From a virus, in the IMG/VR virus record IMGVR_UViG_3300021127_000024, positions 1 to 32,705 of that record: 32,705 bases of DNA; one strand, written 5' to 3'. Each line of letters opens with the position of its first letter. Within the stretch, counting starts at the first letter, position 1. The notes below the pieces were generated by a model that searched no databases, was not told the origin of the DNA, and worked only from the letters and a program-made list of their open reading frames with translations. This document shows, in pieces, positions 1-6,042 of this stretch. The position numbers were made by a program, and so were the translations under genes.

Positions 1-2
1 CT

Positions 3-431
3 GGTTCTTCTGCGTTTGCTGCGCCAATGGACCACGTGCACACGTTGCCTACGTCAGTGCTTAATGCAAGTCTTCCTAGCGTTTTGCCAACTGGAACAAG
101 CGTTTCTAAAGTTTTTAACAACACTGGTTCAAACACTTTGAGTGGAATTACTGGTTATAACAACTACATGATTGTTGCTACTGCTGAATACGCACTTGCT
201 ACTGCATCGGGTTCTTTGACGCAAACGTTAACTGTCAATGGAGCAACGGGCAATGGCAGTGCTATTAACTACATGACTCCCAGCGGTTCAGGTGGGTATT
301 TTAGTCTTACTAGCGCTTACGCTTACGCAGCTCCTTCTGCTGCTACATCGTTTTCTGTTGTAATTGCTTTTGCTGGACCTACTGGCGCTGCACAATCAGC
401 ACAAAATATTCACGTGATTGGATTTAACTGA
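3..431 (+). CDS. C-terminal part of a tail-fibre-like protein (partial)
   Basis: The reading frame is open to the left edge, so only the last 142 residues are seen. The first in-window ATG (position 27) is probably internal, because the codons before it read through without a stop. The visible part is rich in Ser, Thr, Gly, Ala and Asn, with alternating polar and hydrophobic residues, as in beta-structured tail fibre or baseplate tips. It has no Cys and no enzyme motif. A DHVHTLP stretch recalls the His-x-His motifs common in trimeric fibre tips. The stop codon overlaps the ATG of the endolysin by one base (TGATG), so the two are probably translationally coupled. The fibre role is inferred from composition and from the neighbouring lysis genes. 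Confidence 0.6.
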   Translation, partial: GSSAFAAPMDHVHTLPTSVLNASLPSVLPTGTSVSKVFNNTGSNTLSGITGYNNYMIVATAEYALATASGSLTQTLTVNGATGNGSAINYMTPSGSGGYFSLTSAYAYAAPSAATSFSVVIAFAGPTGAAQSAQNIHVIGFN

Positions 432-1066
432 TGGAAACTATGCGTCAAAAAATTGTGGCTAATGCACTTTGGGGCGTTAAAAACCACGACCGCTTTATGT
501 ACTCTGAAGGCCCTCAGCGTATGGAGGCTGTTCACAAGCCGTTTGAATTGCCAATTGTTTCGGATTGCTCGTCATGGGTCACGTCTTGTTACGCGTGGGC
601 TGGCGCTCCTGACCCTAACAACATGGGCTACAACGGCTTTGGGTACACCGGGACGTTGCTTGCTCATGGGCAGCACATCCCGCTGTCCGACGTACAACCT
701 GGTGACGTGATTGTGTATGGCCCTGGGACTGGCTGGCACACTGCCATTGTTGTTGAGGCCGGCTCTGACCCTATGACCGTTTCTATGGGGCAGCAAGGCG
801 ACCCGTCGCTTGTGCGTGTGTCGCAGGATGGCCGTCAGCCGCAAACGTACCTGCGTTTTATTCCGCCTGACATGCTTCCAACGCACGGCTCAATGCCTCC
901 AACCAAAAAGCAGGTGCTGAAAGCAATTGGCGTAAAACACCATCCCGTGTTTCGTTTTAAAAATGTTCAAGCAATCAAAGCTTGGCAGGCAGCGCACGGT
1001 CTTGTGCCTGATGGAATTGTTGGTCCGCTTACCCTTGGGAAGCTACGAGAGTTGGGTTTGATGTAA
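431..1066 (+). CDS. Endolysin: NlpC/P60- or CHAP-like peptidase with C-terminal peptidoglycan-binding domain
   Basis: This 211-residue protein has two modules. Residues about 40-145 carry a Cys/His hydrolase signature: Cys46 in SDCSSWVTSCY and His103 in the hydrophobic GWHTAIVVEAG strand, spaced as in NlpC/P60 and CHAP peptidases. GDVIVY at 91-96 is the usual strand before the catalytic His. Residues about 178-208 (AIKAWQAAHGL, DGIVGPLT) match the peptidoglycan_binding_1 repeat. Such enzymes cut peptide bonds in the wall peptidoglycan during host lysis. The gene starts on the last base of the tail gene and is followed at once by small membrane proteins, a normal lysis cassette. There is no signal peptide, so it would need a holin for release. 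Confidence 0.88.
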   Translation: METMRQKIVANALWGVKNHDRFMYSEGPQRMEAVHKPFELPIVSDCSSWVTSCYAWAGAPDPNNMGYNGFGYTGTLLAHGQHIPLSDVQPGDVIVYGPGTGWHTAIVVEAGSDPMTVSMGQQGDPSLVRVSQDGRQPQTYLRFIPPDMLPTHGSMPPTKKQVLKAIGVKHHPVFRFKNVQAIKAWQAAHGLVPDGIVGPLTLGKLRELGLM

Positions 1067-1067
1067 A

Positions 1068-1364
1068 ATGTTTGGAGTAGTTAATTGGGCAAACGTTGAC
1101 GCGAACGCTGCAAACTTTGTTGTTACGTTTGGCGGTCTTGCCGCAATTATCGGCTTCTTGTGGAACATCCACGTAAAGCATCGTGAACGTACTGAAAAAC
1201 ACGATGAACTTGTGGACATTGTTAAGGAACATTCAATTGCGCTTGCGCGCATTGAAAAGAAGTTAGTTCCTAACGGACGAAATACTCGCAACCCTGGCGA
1301 TTTGTTGGCCATTATTTGCGACCATCTTGGAATTGAGATGCCTGGTGCAGAAGAAATTTATTGA
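1068..1364 (+). CDS. Small single-span membrane protein, holin-like
   Basis: This 98-residue protein begins one base after the endolysin stop. It has one hydrophobic segment at about residues 17-34 (FVVTFGGLAAIIGFLWNI). A charged, probably helical region follows (KHRERTEKHDELVDIVKEH) and then a polar tail. The plan of a short outside end, one membrane span and a cytoplasmic coiled region resembles the DUF2746-type proteins found beside actinophage endolysins. A holin or holin-partner role is inferred from position and topology only; no sequence motif proves it. Its end overlaps the start of the next membrane protein. Confidence 0.6.
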   Translation: MFGVVNWANVDANAANFVVTFGGLAAIIGFLWNIHVKHRERTEKHDELVDIVKEHSIALARIEKKLVPNGRNTRNPGDLLAIICDHLGIEMPGAEEIY

Positions 1365-1686
1365 CCCAATTACGGGTGACCCACTAACGTGGCAGGAGCA
1401 CATGTCGTGGCGCATTCAAGGCGTGATTCGGCATTGGGCTTTTATCATCACGTTTACGTTTGCCACAATTACTGCGTGGATTGTGGGATTTTCCCACGCT
1501 TGGGTACTGCTGTGGTGGAACCTGCTTGCTTCGTATTTAGCAATCTTTGTTGAATCGATTGTTGGCATTTCGATGTTTAGTCAAACTCGGCGTGACGCTG
1601 TACTTATTCGAAAAATTGCTGGTATGGAAGAAAAGTTGCTCAAACTTGTAGAGCACATTGTTGAGGAAGTTGAAGACCTTGAGTAA
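1345..1686 (+). CDS. Two-span membrane protein, DUF1003-like (holin candidate)
   Basis: The protein has 113 residues when read from the GTG at 1345; a TTG at 1327 is an alternative start. I prefer 1345 because a GGAATTGAG stretch lies about ten bases upstream and the overlap with the previous gene is shorter. Two hydrophobic segments lie at about residues 32-48 and 53-75, joined by a very short turn. A charged coiled-coil-like tail (RRDAVLIRKIAGMEEKLLKL) follows. A second span ending in SQTRRDAVLI resembles DUF1003 membrane proteins. A hairpin-type holin would look like this, but the adjacent single-span and two-span proteins are equally good candidates, so the lysis roles cannot be divided among them. 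Confidence 0.6.
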   Translation: MQKKFIDPITGDPLTWQEHMSWRIQGVIRHWAFIITFTFATITAWIVGFSHAWVLLWWNLLASYLAIFVESIVGISMFSQTRRDAVLIRKIAGMEEKLLKLVEHIVEEVEDLE

Positions 1687-1687
1687 A

Positions 1688-1993
1688 ATGTTAGAAGTTA
1701 TAGGTTATTCAGCCATTGGTTCTGGCTGTATGGTTGTCAAAGACATGGTTGGGACGGTACTGGTTGATGCAATTTCTAATGGCAAAGCTCGGTTGGCTGG
1801 CGCTTGCGACTTTGTTCTTGACTGGGTCAGTATTATCGTTTCAGCGTTCAGCGGTGTCCACCTTTTGGCACTCGGTGCTATGGGGTGGCTTGGGGTGCTA
1901 CCTATTGCTATTGCCGGTGGTGCTACTACATATCACTCTGTCAAATGGACGCACAAAAACATCCAACCAGAACCCGAGCATGACGACGCTTAA
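1688..1993 (+). CDS. Small hydrophobic membrane protein in the lysis cassette
   Basis: The 101-residue protein starts at the ATG one base after the previous stop; an in-frame TTG at 1658 would add ten residues inside the upstream gene and is less likely. It is strongly hydrophobic, with probable spans at about residues 44-62 and 63-85 (WVSIIVSAFSGVHLLALG, then LGVLPIAIAGG), and ends in an acidic, His-containing tail. I do not recognise the family. Being third in a row of membrane proteins after an endolysin, it may be a holin, antiholin or a membrane accessory of lysis. The last 14 bases overlap the next gene. Confidence 0.55.
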   Translation: MLEVIGYSAIGSGCMVVKDMVGTVLVDAISNGKARLAGACDFVLDWVSIIVSAFSGVHLLALGAMGWLGVLPIAIAGGATTYHSVKWTHKNIQPEPEHDDA

Positions 1994-2150
1994 AGAAGCG
2001 AACGAAAAAGTTCGTGCTGCTGTCAAAGAATGGATTATCAATCCAACTGAAGAAAACGCTACGCGTCTAAAGTTTCTTGCAGACCTTCGTGACCAAAAGT
2101 ATTTCCAAGGCAAAAAGGATGCCATGCGCAAAAAATGGGGTATGAAATGA
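1980..2150 (+). CDS. Small charged protein of unknown function (56 aa)
   Basis: This frame is open further upstream, but that part is a shadow of the membrane protein. The ATG at 1980 gives a compact 56-residue product rich in Lys, Glu and Ala. It has a predicted helical pattern (LKEANEKVRAAVKEW) and a basic C-terminus (KKDAMRKKWGMK). No family is recognised. It overlaps the gene before it by 14 bases and the gene after it by four bases (ATGA), which supports real translation in a coupled chain. No function is proposed beyond membership of the lysis operon. Confidence 0.5.
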   Translation: MTTLKEANEKVRAAVKEWIINPTEENATRLKFLADLRDQKYFQGKKDAMRKKWGMK

Positions 2151-2659
2151 AGCCAGGCGACATTGGGTTTGCGCACACTACGGGCATCATTGGCAAAGCC
2201 ATTCGCGTTGGTGAAGCGTTGCGTGGTAACAAGAACGGTGCCAAATGGAACCATGCGTTTTTGCTTTCCGAACAATTGCCTGACGGAGACTGGTTGATTA
2301 TCCAAGCTGAAGCGCATGGAGTCACCTGCGACAAACGGCTATCTCAGGTCGCACCAAACGGCCATTACGAAATAATTCCCCTCCCCAACTATCGGGTAAA
2401 GAGGGAGAACGTTATGGTTTTTGCAAATCAGCAGGTGGGTACTAAGTACGGCATCGTCACAATTCTTTCCTGCGTGCTGGACATTTTGTTGCCTGATGCT
2501 ATTTGTTTGCGTCGTGCCAACACATGGATTTGCTCAGGGCTTGTCGCTGCGTCGTTAATGTTTGGCGGCTGGTGGGACATTATTGGTGCTGCAAAGCAAG
2601 ACATTTACACAATCACGCCTGCGGAGCTGCACGACTTAATGGTCAATCAACAAGTTTAA
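2147..2659 (+). CDS. Permuted NlpC/P60 (YiiX/LRAT-like) papain-fold hydrolase
   Basis: The 170-residue product starts at an ATG that overlaps the previous stop as ATGA; an ATG 12 bases earlier is also in frame. The N-terminus MKPGDIGFAH is the strand seen in permuted NlpC/P60 proteins. The catalytic His comes first (His36 in WNHAFLLSE) and the Cys later (Cys129 in WICSGLVAASL), the reverse of the order in the endolysin at 431-1066. A hydrophobic stretch lies near residues 102-118. In this family the fold cleaves peptidoglycan peptides or thio- and ester bonds in lipoproteins or lipids. In a lysis operon it may act on the wall or cell envelope. The gene ends convergently, overlapping the minus-strand gene by 17 bases. 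Confidence 0.72.
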   Translation: MKPGDIGFAHTTGIIGKAIRVGEALRGNKNGAKWNHAFLLSEQLPDGDWLIIQAEAHGVTCDKRLSQVAPNGHYEIIPLPNYRVKRENVMVFANQQVGTKYGIVTILSCVLDILLPDAICLRRANTWICSGLVAASLMFGGWWDIIGAAKQDIYTITPAELHDLMVNQQV

Positions 2660-2957
2660 CGTCACGCAAATAATCGTCGGCGTATTTTCTGCGACGTGTT
2701 TCGTTTGCAATCATGTCGATGTTTGTGGCGTAGCCAACAATGTCAATAAGATTGTCGCGCGCTGGCATGTGGGCTTGACGTGCGCATTTAAGTAGCATCA
2801 TCATCCAGCAAACTTGTTCTGGCGTAATTTTGATGCCGAGGTATGCGCTCCACATTTCTGCAGTGCGTCCGTGGTTGTCAAGTGGATGGCCGTAAAATTC
2901 TCTACGGTCTCCAGTGACAATGTGCTTTACTTCATCGAATAGCGCGAAATCGTTCAA
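2643..2957 (-). CDS. DUF6378-like phage protein
   Basis: The core, with DRREFYGHPLDNHGRTAEMW followed by a LGIKITPEQ and MMLLKCARQ pattern, then DNLIDIVGYATN, matches the small DUF6378 family common in phages. Its biochemical role is unknown. I prefer the TTG at 2957 as start because AAGGAG sits six bases upstream on the minus strand (about 104 residues); an ATG at 2972 would add five residues but lacks a ribosome site. It is the last gene of the long minus-strand arm and overlaps the metallophosphoesterase end by about 26 bases. Its 3' end runs into the convergent lysis operon with no visible terminator. Confidence 0.72.
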   Translation of the reverse strand: MNDFALFDEVKHIVTGDRREFYGHPLDNHGRTAEMWSAYLGIKITPEQVCWMMMLLKCARQAHMPARDNLIDIVGYATNIDMIANETRRRKYADDYLRDVKLVD

Positions 2958-3756
2958 GGGTAACTCCTTCATACTTGCGGCACAAATAGTCTAACGAAAC
3001 TTCCATGATGTCATAATTGCCATTGCGTACTTCGTTTTTAATTACAATTCCTCGCCATTCTCCGTTTCCTTGTGGCCCCACGTAGTCTTCATTATGCAAG
3101 TAACACACGCCGGAGACAAGTCCACGCTGAACACCACTAATCGTCTGCCGCATCCCGGTGAGATGCACTTGTTGGTGACCCATGCTGAAAGAACATCCAA
3201 TGGTTTTGAGTCGGAGTTCGATGTTGTTTCCACTGTATGGCCTCCCGGTCATTGGGTTGTAAAAATAATGCGAGTAGGCAATGCCGTCAATAAACTTGAC
3301 TTCTTTAAATTCGACTACTTTCCAACCGTGCTTTTGCCACAAAAAAGAATGGCGTCCAAAGACGCCTTCAAAACGTACGTCGTCTCGCACAAGGCGAAAC
3401 AAACGGTCTTCGTGGTTGCCACGAAAGTGATGCCGGCCTACTTTTTTCAAGCCTTTTGCTACACGCAACTTATCGGATTCGTCAAGGTATTTTGACAGCA
3501 CAACAATTTGTTCGTTGCCAACGTCTAGGTCAGCTTGGATGCGTTGACCTTCAGCGTTTTTGCTGCCTGGTTTGTCGTACGATGACAGCGATGGCATGTC
3601 GTGCCAGTCGCCAATCTGAATAATTTCTACTCGCTCTTCCCGTTTGGGGAGAGTGTCAAGCAGATATTTTCCAATCCATTCGATGTGAATGACGGGCGTT
3701 TCAGGAGTAATTTGTGTATCGGGAATCATCACATGCATACTCGGTGCAGTAGCCAT
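2932..3756 (-). CDS. Calcineurin-like metallophosphoesterase
   Basis: The 274-residue protein has the ordered metal-binding motifs of the family: Asp13 in IPDTQ, GDWHD at 49-53 (Asp50), GNHED at 113-117, a later His in AYSHYFYNP, and GHQQVH near residue 194. These bind two metal ions and cleave phosphomonoesters or phosphodiesters in nucleotides or nucleic acids; phage members often act in DNA or RNA processing. No good ribosome-binding site precedes the ATG at 3756, and ATGs at codons 7 and 10 are alternatives. The tRNA ends only 19 bases upstream on the same strand, so the two are probably on one transcript. The natural substrate cannot be told from sequence. Confidence 0.85.
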   Translation of the reverse strand: MATAPSMHVMIPDTQITPETPVIHIEWIGKYLLDTLPKREERVEIIQIGDWHDMPSLSSYDKPGSKNAEGQRIQADLDVGNEQIVVLSKYLDESDKLRVAKGLKKVGRHHFRGNHEDRLFRLVRDDVRFEGVFGRHSFLWQKHGWKVVEFKEVKFIDGIAYSHYFYNPMTGRPYSGNNIELRLKTIGCSFSMGHQQVHLTGMRQTISGVQRGLVSGVCYLHNEDYVGPQGNGEWRGIVIKNEVRNGNYDIMEVSLDYLCRKYEGVTLERFRAIR

Positions 3757-3775
3757 GTTACGAATAGTAACACAG

Positions 3776-3848
3776 TGCGTCGGGTGGGACTTGAACCCAC
3801 GACCGTCGGATTAAAAGTCCGCTACTCTGCCAACTGAGTTACCGACGC
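3776..3848 (-). tRNA. tRNA-Lys (anticodon UUU)
   Basis: The minus strand folds as a full cloverleaf. The 7-bp acceptor stem is GCGTCGG with CCGACGC. The D-arm is ACTC/GAGT. The anticodon loop is CTTTTAA with anticodon TTT; the stem has four pairs and one G-A mismatch at its base. The variable loop has five bases. The T-arm is GTGGG-TTCAAGT-CCCAC. The discriminator base is A and CCA is not encoded. It would read AAA/AAG, which are frequent Lys codons in the giant structural gene. The first ten bases of the tRNA are also the last ten of the upstream 69-residue gene, so tRNA maturation would cut that message. Confidence 0.95.
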
Positions 3849-4048
3849 TTAGGGGGCTTCAAACTTTCTGGTTTGACGGTGCGAAAGCATGCGTCAATCC
3901 ATTCGTCTTTAGCCCTAATGCCTCCGTACAGCGTTACTTCTCCGTTACGGAAATATTGGAAATGGAAGACCCCTTTTGAACCGGTGATATGGAAAGGCGT
4001 ACCTTTCGGGACCTGTGTCCAATCGGGACCTGGCTGAACTCCACGCAT
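3839..4048 (-). CDS. Hypothetical small protein (69 aa)
   Basis: The product shows an ordinary globular pattern (GPDWTQVPKGTPFHITG, then VFHFQYFRNGEVTLYGG) ending in a basic Pro-rich tail (LKPPKRR). The strands and turns suggest a small beta-rich fold. No family is recognised. The ATG at 4048 has AAAGGG about eight bases upstream. Two oddities stand out: the 3' end lies inside the tRNA, and the first 115 bases overlap the zinc-ribbon gene in another frame. Both reading frames look protein-like, so I keep both. Confidence 0.6.
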   Translation of the reverse strand: MRGVQPGPDWTQVPKGTPFHITGSKGVFHFQYFRNGEVTLYGGIRAKDEWIDACFRTVKPESLKPPKRR

Positions 4049-4137
4049 TTACAATGCCCTTTCGTGTCTTGCATAAAACATACTTGATGCAAGGTGTCGT
4101 GCATCGAACGTGCGTGTCCGCAATTAGCGCAAATCAT
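3934..4137 (-). CDS. Small zinc-ribbon-like protein
   Basis: From the ATG at 4137 the product has 67 residues. Only the first 35 or so look like a domain: CANCGH at 3-8, then Cys20, His28, Cys29 and Cys31 (CKCVEF). This is the two-knuckle pattern of short zinc-binding proteins common in actinophages. The remaining half is a basic, serine-rich tail encoded inside the next gene in another frame, and may be read-through without function. The start overlaps the AP2-like gene by 14 bases. A role in protein or nucleic-acid binding is possible but not shown. Confidence 0.5.
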   Translation of the reverse strand: MICANCGHARSMHDTLHQVCFMQDTKGHCKCVEFSQVPIGHRSRKVRLSISPVQKGSSISNISVTEK

Positions 4138-4345
4138 TGGGGATGTTCTTTCTGCGGTTGGGACTAGCGCCACTTGCCGATGGTGGAAATTCTTTGGCAA
4201 ACGCCATCTCTGCAGCGTAGGCTTCTTCAAGCGTTTCGTACCAACCTAGGTGGATGCGAACGCCTTTTCTGCCGGCCCTAGCTTCCCACGGGCGCTTTTT
4301 GTTCTTGCCCTTCCATCGCTTTGTATTTCCTACGTAGTACGGCAT
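4124..4345 (-). CDS. AP2-like DNA-binding domain protein
   Basis: The 73-residue protein is basic at the N-terminus (KRWKGKNKKRPWEARAG). It carries a pattern at about residues 19-52 that matches the AP2 fold: PWEARAG, then KGVRIHLGWYETLEEAYAA and EMAFAKEF. In AP2 proteins three strands bind DNA and the helix packs behind them; phage members often sit with homing nucleases or act as small DNA-binding proteins. Here there is no nuclease domain. The ATG shares one base with the previous stop (TAATG). The assignment rests on the pattern alone. Confidence 0.62.
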   Translation of the reverse strand: MPYYVGNTKRWKGKNKKRPWEARAGRKGVRIHLGWYETLEEAYAAEMAFAKEFPPSASGASPNRRKNIPNDLR

Positions 4346-4464
4346 TATTCTTCGTCCTCTCCGAATTCTTGTCTGTACCATTCGCATTCGTCACAAATGC
4401 AATCTTCTTCATACTCGTGTTGGTCGTCGTTCCACGGCGTGTCACCGTATCGGTAAACTCTCAC
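4345..4464 (-). CDS. Small acidic CxCxxC protein (39 aa)
   Basis: The frame is open further upstream, but the GTG at 4464 overlaps the WhiB stop as GTGA and gives a compact 39-residue product. Other in-frame starts at 4500 and 4563 would overlap WhiB much more. The protein is very acidic (DDQHEYEEDCICDECEWY, then EFGEDEE) and has a Cys-x-Cys-x-x-Cys cluster that could bind zinc or iron. No family is recognised. Its place directly after WhiB makes a metal- or redox-linked partner conceivable; that is inference only. Confidence 0.5.
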   Translation of the reverse strand: MRVYRYGDTPWNDDQHEYEEDCICDECEWYRQEFGEDEE

Positions 4465-4781
4465 TCCATTACCTTTGTTTTGCGAATTAACGCATCCCAT
4501 TCCCCCGAATCTTTGAGTGCTTGATGTTCCATGAATCGTTCCTTGAATGTCATCCCGCCCCAAACAATGTGTTGCGTGTACGCCTCAGTACCTTCTTTTG
4601 TAAGGACCGCGTATACAAAGCATTCTTGGACCACGGGGCAGTTGGCACATACGCCTTTGGCTTCACGTGTTGCCTTGGCATCAACCTTGTCTGGGAAAAA
4701 CCACTGGTCAAGATACTCTCGTGAAAGTTTGGCACAATTGCCTTTGCGCATCCATTCATTATTCAGCTTCAGTCTTGGCAT
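4461..4781 (-). CDS. WhiB-family iron-sulfur transcriptional regulator
   Basis: From the ATG at 4781 (AGGGG about eight bases upstream) the product has 106 residues. It contains the four cluster cysteines, Cys16, Cys45, Cys48 and Cys54 (GNC, then CANCPVVQEC), and the turn motif IVWGGMTFKER at about 72-82, followed by basic residues. WhiB proteins bind a 4Fe-4S cluster, contact the primary sigma factor and are confined to Actinobacteria and their phages; WhiB of mycobacteriophage TM4 represses a host whiB and blocks superinfection. This gene is the best single indicator of an actinobacterial host. It probably redirects host or phage transcription. Confidence 0.92.
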   Translation of the reverse strand: MPRLKLNNEWMRKGNCAKLSREYLDQWFFPDKVDAKATREAKGVCANCPVVQECFVYAVLTKEGTEAYTQHIVWGGMTFKERFMEHQALKDSGEWDALIRKTKVME

Positions 4782-5004
4782 TTTCAACCCCTTCAACAAC
4801 TGCACTAAGCATTTGAATCATTGCAGGCAACAACAACTTGGCGGTTTGAATCATCATAATTGACCCATCGTTCCATTCATTGCTGTCTTCGTGTTCGTTA
4901 GTAACGTACTGTTCAAGTTCTTCAATCATGTACTTGATTACGTTTTCAAATGCTTCAACAAAACTTCGTATGTTTTTGGCGTCGATAACAATTTCTTTCT
5001 TCAT
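4759..5004 (-). CDS. Hypothetical acidic helical protein (81 aa)
   Basis: I start it at 5004, where the ATG overlaps the nuclease stop as ATGA and AAAGAG lies six bases upstream. The product is mostly helical by composition (SFVEAFENVIKYMIEELEQY, and LLLPAMIQMLSAVVEGVENA) and acidic. The second segment is hydrophobic enough for a coiled coil or helical hairpin but is not a clear membrane span. No family is recognised. It overlaps the WhiB start by 23 bases, so the two are coupled. Confidence 0.6.
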   Translation of the reverse strand: MKKEIVIDAKNIRSFVEAFENVIKYMIEELEQYVTNEHEDSNEWNDGSIMMIQTAKLLLPAMIQMLSAVVEGVENAKTEAE

Positions 5005-5333
5005 GGGCATCTCTTTCTGAGTTGGATGTATTGGTCTAACGTCATCATTACTACTGCTTCGCCAGTGCTCTTTCGGGGTCGCTTGGCAATAACGAACCCG
5101 AAAGTAGCACCAGCGTTCTCTCGCTCCACCGAGGCTTCTTCTAACCAAGTGCTAATTTGGTATGTCTTGTGGTTTTTGCACTCGTACACAAACCCTGGGT
5201 CACCTACAAGGTCTCCCTTATCGTTGTGCTGACCGGCTCCAAAGCGACGCTCCATGTCGTACCCTGCGGCACGCATGTATGCGACTACGTCGCGTTCCCA
5301 TTGACTTCCTTTGGCTTTTTGGGGGTTAGCCAC
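5001..5333 (-). CDS. PD-(D/E)xK nuclease, Holliday-junction-resolvase-like
   Basis: The 110-residue protein has the nuclease core in order: Glu13 in SQWERDVVAYM, Asp41 in DKGDLVG, and Glu51 and Lys53 in VYECKNH. This spacing is typical of small archaeal-type Holliday junction resolvases and related actinophage proteins. Metal-dependent cutting of branched DNA during recombination or before packaging is the expected role, in keeping with the ERF annealase and Cas4-like exonuclease upstream in the same operon. The start is a GTG. The first 49 bases overlap the upstream small gene, which is unusual but leaves the fold intact. Confidence 0.82.
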   Translation of the reverse strand: MANPQKAKGSQWERDVVAYMRAAGYDMERRFGAGQHNDKGDLVGDPGFVYECKNHKTYQISTWLEEASVERENAGATFGFVIAKRPRKSTGEAVVMMTLDQYIQLRKRCP

Positions 5334-5539
5334 GATACTATTTCCTCTATCACTTGAGTTGCGAGTATAATTACATCACATGGCCATTCGGTTGTCAAAG
5401 TGCCAGTTGGCGATTTACAACCGACGCAGTACACTTTGGCGCCAATTTTTCCTTGGTGCTGACTGATTGCTTGGTGCTTGGTAAGCATTGATTCAAGCAA
5501 CATGTTTGTTTTGTTGGAAACAGAAATTACTTGTTCCAC
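5285..5539 (-). CDS. Hypothetical protein with a CxxC motif (84 aa)
   Basis: It starts at a GTG 13 bases inside the upstream gene. The product has one YCVGCKS motif and a hydrophobic C-terminal helix (CDVIILATQVIEEIVSWL) that could be amphipathic. No family is recognised. Its last 49 bases overlap the nuclease gene, and the tail NGNAT is read from the same DNA as the nuclease N-terminus. Its position in an unbroken chain of overlapping genes supports expression. Confidence 0.55.
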   Translation of the reverse strand: MEQVISVSNKTNMLLESMLTKHQAISQHQGKIGAKVYCVGCKSPTGTLTTEWPCDVIILATQVIEEIVSWLTPKKPKEVNGNAT

Positions 5540-5772
5540 AACCTATACCTGTATTCGTTGTTGTCTGTGTGCTCACGAATGATTTGGCCAAGGTCTTCTA
5601 TTGCTTCTTCCCAAGCTGCTAACCAACCGTTGCAGAATGCTGTTTCATCTTCTTTGTTTTTGGGTGGCTCGACGGCTTTTACGTACCGGTCAAACATTCG
5701 CTGTTCAATTAACTCAAGCAGTAACGATTCGCTACGATAAATATAAGCTTGAATTTCTGCTGGTTTAGTCAT
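5527..5772 (-). CDS. Hypothetical protein (81 aa)
   Basis: The ATG at 5772 overlaps the previous stop as ATGA and is preferred to the upstream in-frame start at 5787. The product is helical and acidic (SLLLELIEQRMFDRYVKA, then CNGWLAAWEEAIEDLGQII), with a basic aromatic end. No domain is recognised. It lies between a zinc-ribbon-like small protein and the CxxC protein in the recombination operon. Confidence 0.58.
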   Translation of the reverse strand: MTKPAEIQAYIYRSESLLLELIEQRMFDRYVKAVEPPKNKEDETAFCNGWLAAWEEAIEDLGQIIREHTDNNEYRYRLWNK

Positions 5773-5903
5773 AGTTTCTCTCCGCACTTGGGGCAGTAGC
5801 GATAGCCCATGTCAACGTAAATGCCTTCAGAATAGGCACCATTGGTCCAATCGGCGTGGTTGCAATCTGTTGTTTGCAAAGCATTTTGTTCTTGCTGAGT
5901 CAT
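5769..5903 (-). CDS. Mini zinc-ribbon protein (44 aa)
   Basis: From the ATG at 5903 (ATGA overlap with the tiny membrane ORF before it) the product has 44 residues. A Cys-x-His pair (DCNHADW) is followed about 20 residues later by CPKCGEKL, a typical two-knuckle zinc ribbon. A longer in-frame reading from 5972 is unlikely because it would swallow the overlapping membrane ORF. The function is unknown. Such ribbons in phages often bind nucleic acid or host RNA polymerase; that is only a family-level remark. Confidence 0.55.
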   Translation of the reverse strand: MTQQEQNALQTTDCNHADWTNGAYSEGIYVDMGYRYCPKCGEKL

Positions 5904-5977
5904 CGGCCTGGCCTTGAAAACAGGCCGATGACACCAATAAAGACAAGACCGCAGCATGCAATGAATTGCCAAAACAT
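5900..5977 (-). CDS. Tiny membrane peptide (25 aa)
   Basis: A 25-codon frame begins at an ATG preceded by GAGGTG with seven bases between. It encodes one hydrophobic segment (MFWQFIACCGLVFIGVIGLF) closed by SRPGR, the usual form of a single-span mini-protein with a positive inner end. It fits without spare bases between neighbours: its ATG shares a base with the stop before it (TAATG) and its stop overlaps the next ATG (ATGA). No homologue is recognised. The ribosome site and exact tiling are the evidence. Confidence 0.45.
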   Translation of the reverse strand: MFWQFIACCGLVFIGVIGLFSRPGR

Positions 5978-6042
5978 TAGCGGCACCTCACATGAATCCA
6001 GCAGTGCAGTGGTCCGTGGAACATCCAGTGCAAAATGTGCAT
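5977..6042 (-). CDS. Possible tiny His/Cys-rich peptide (21 aa)
   Basis: The ERF stop overlaps an ATG (TGATG) that opens a 21-codon frame ending exactly on the ATG of the membrane peptide (TAATG). The peptide is rich in His, Trp and Cys (MHILHWMFHGPLHCWIHVRC). It has no clear ribosome site of its own and would depend on coupling from the ERF gene. The perfect tiling of the gap makes it worth listing, but a chance frame is quite possible. Confidence 0.28.
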   Translation of the reverse strand: MHILHWMFHGPLHCWIHVRCR

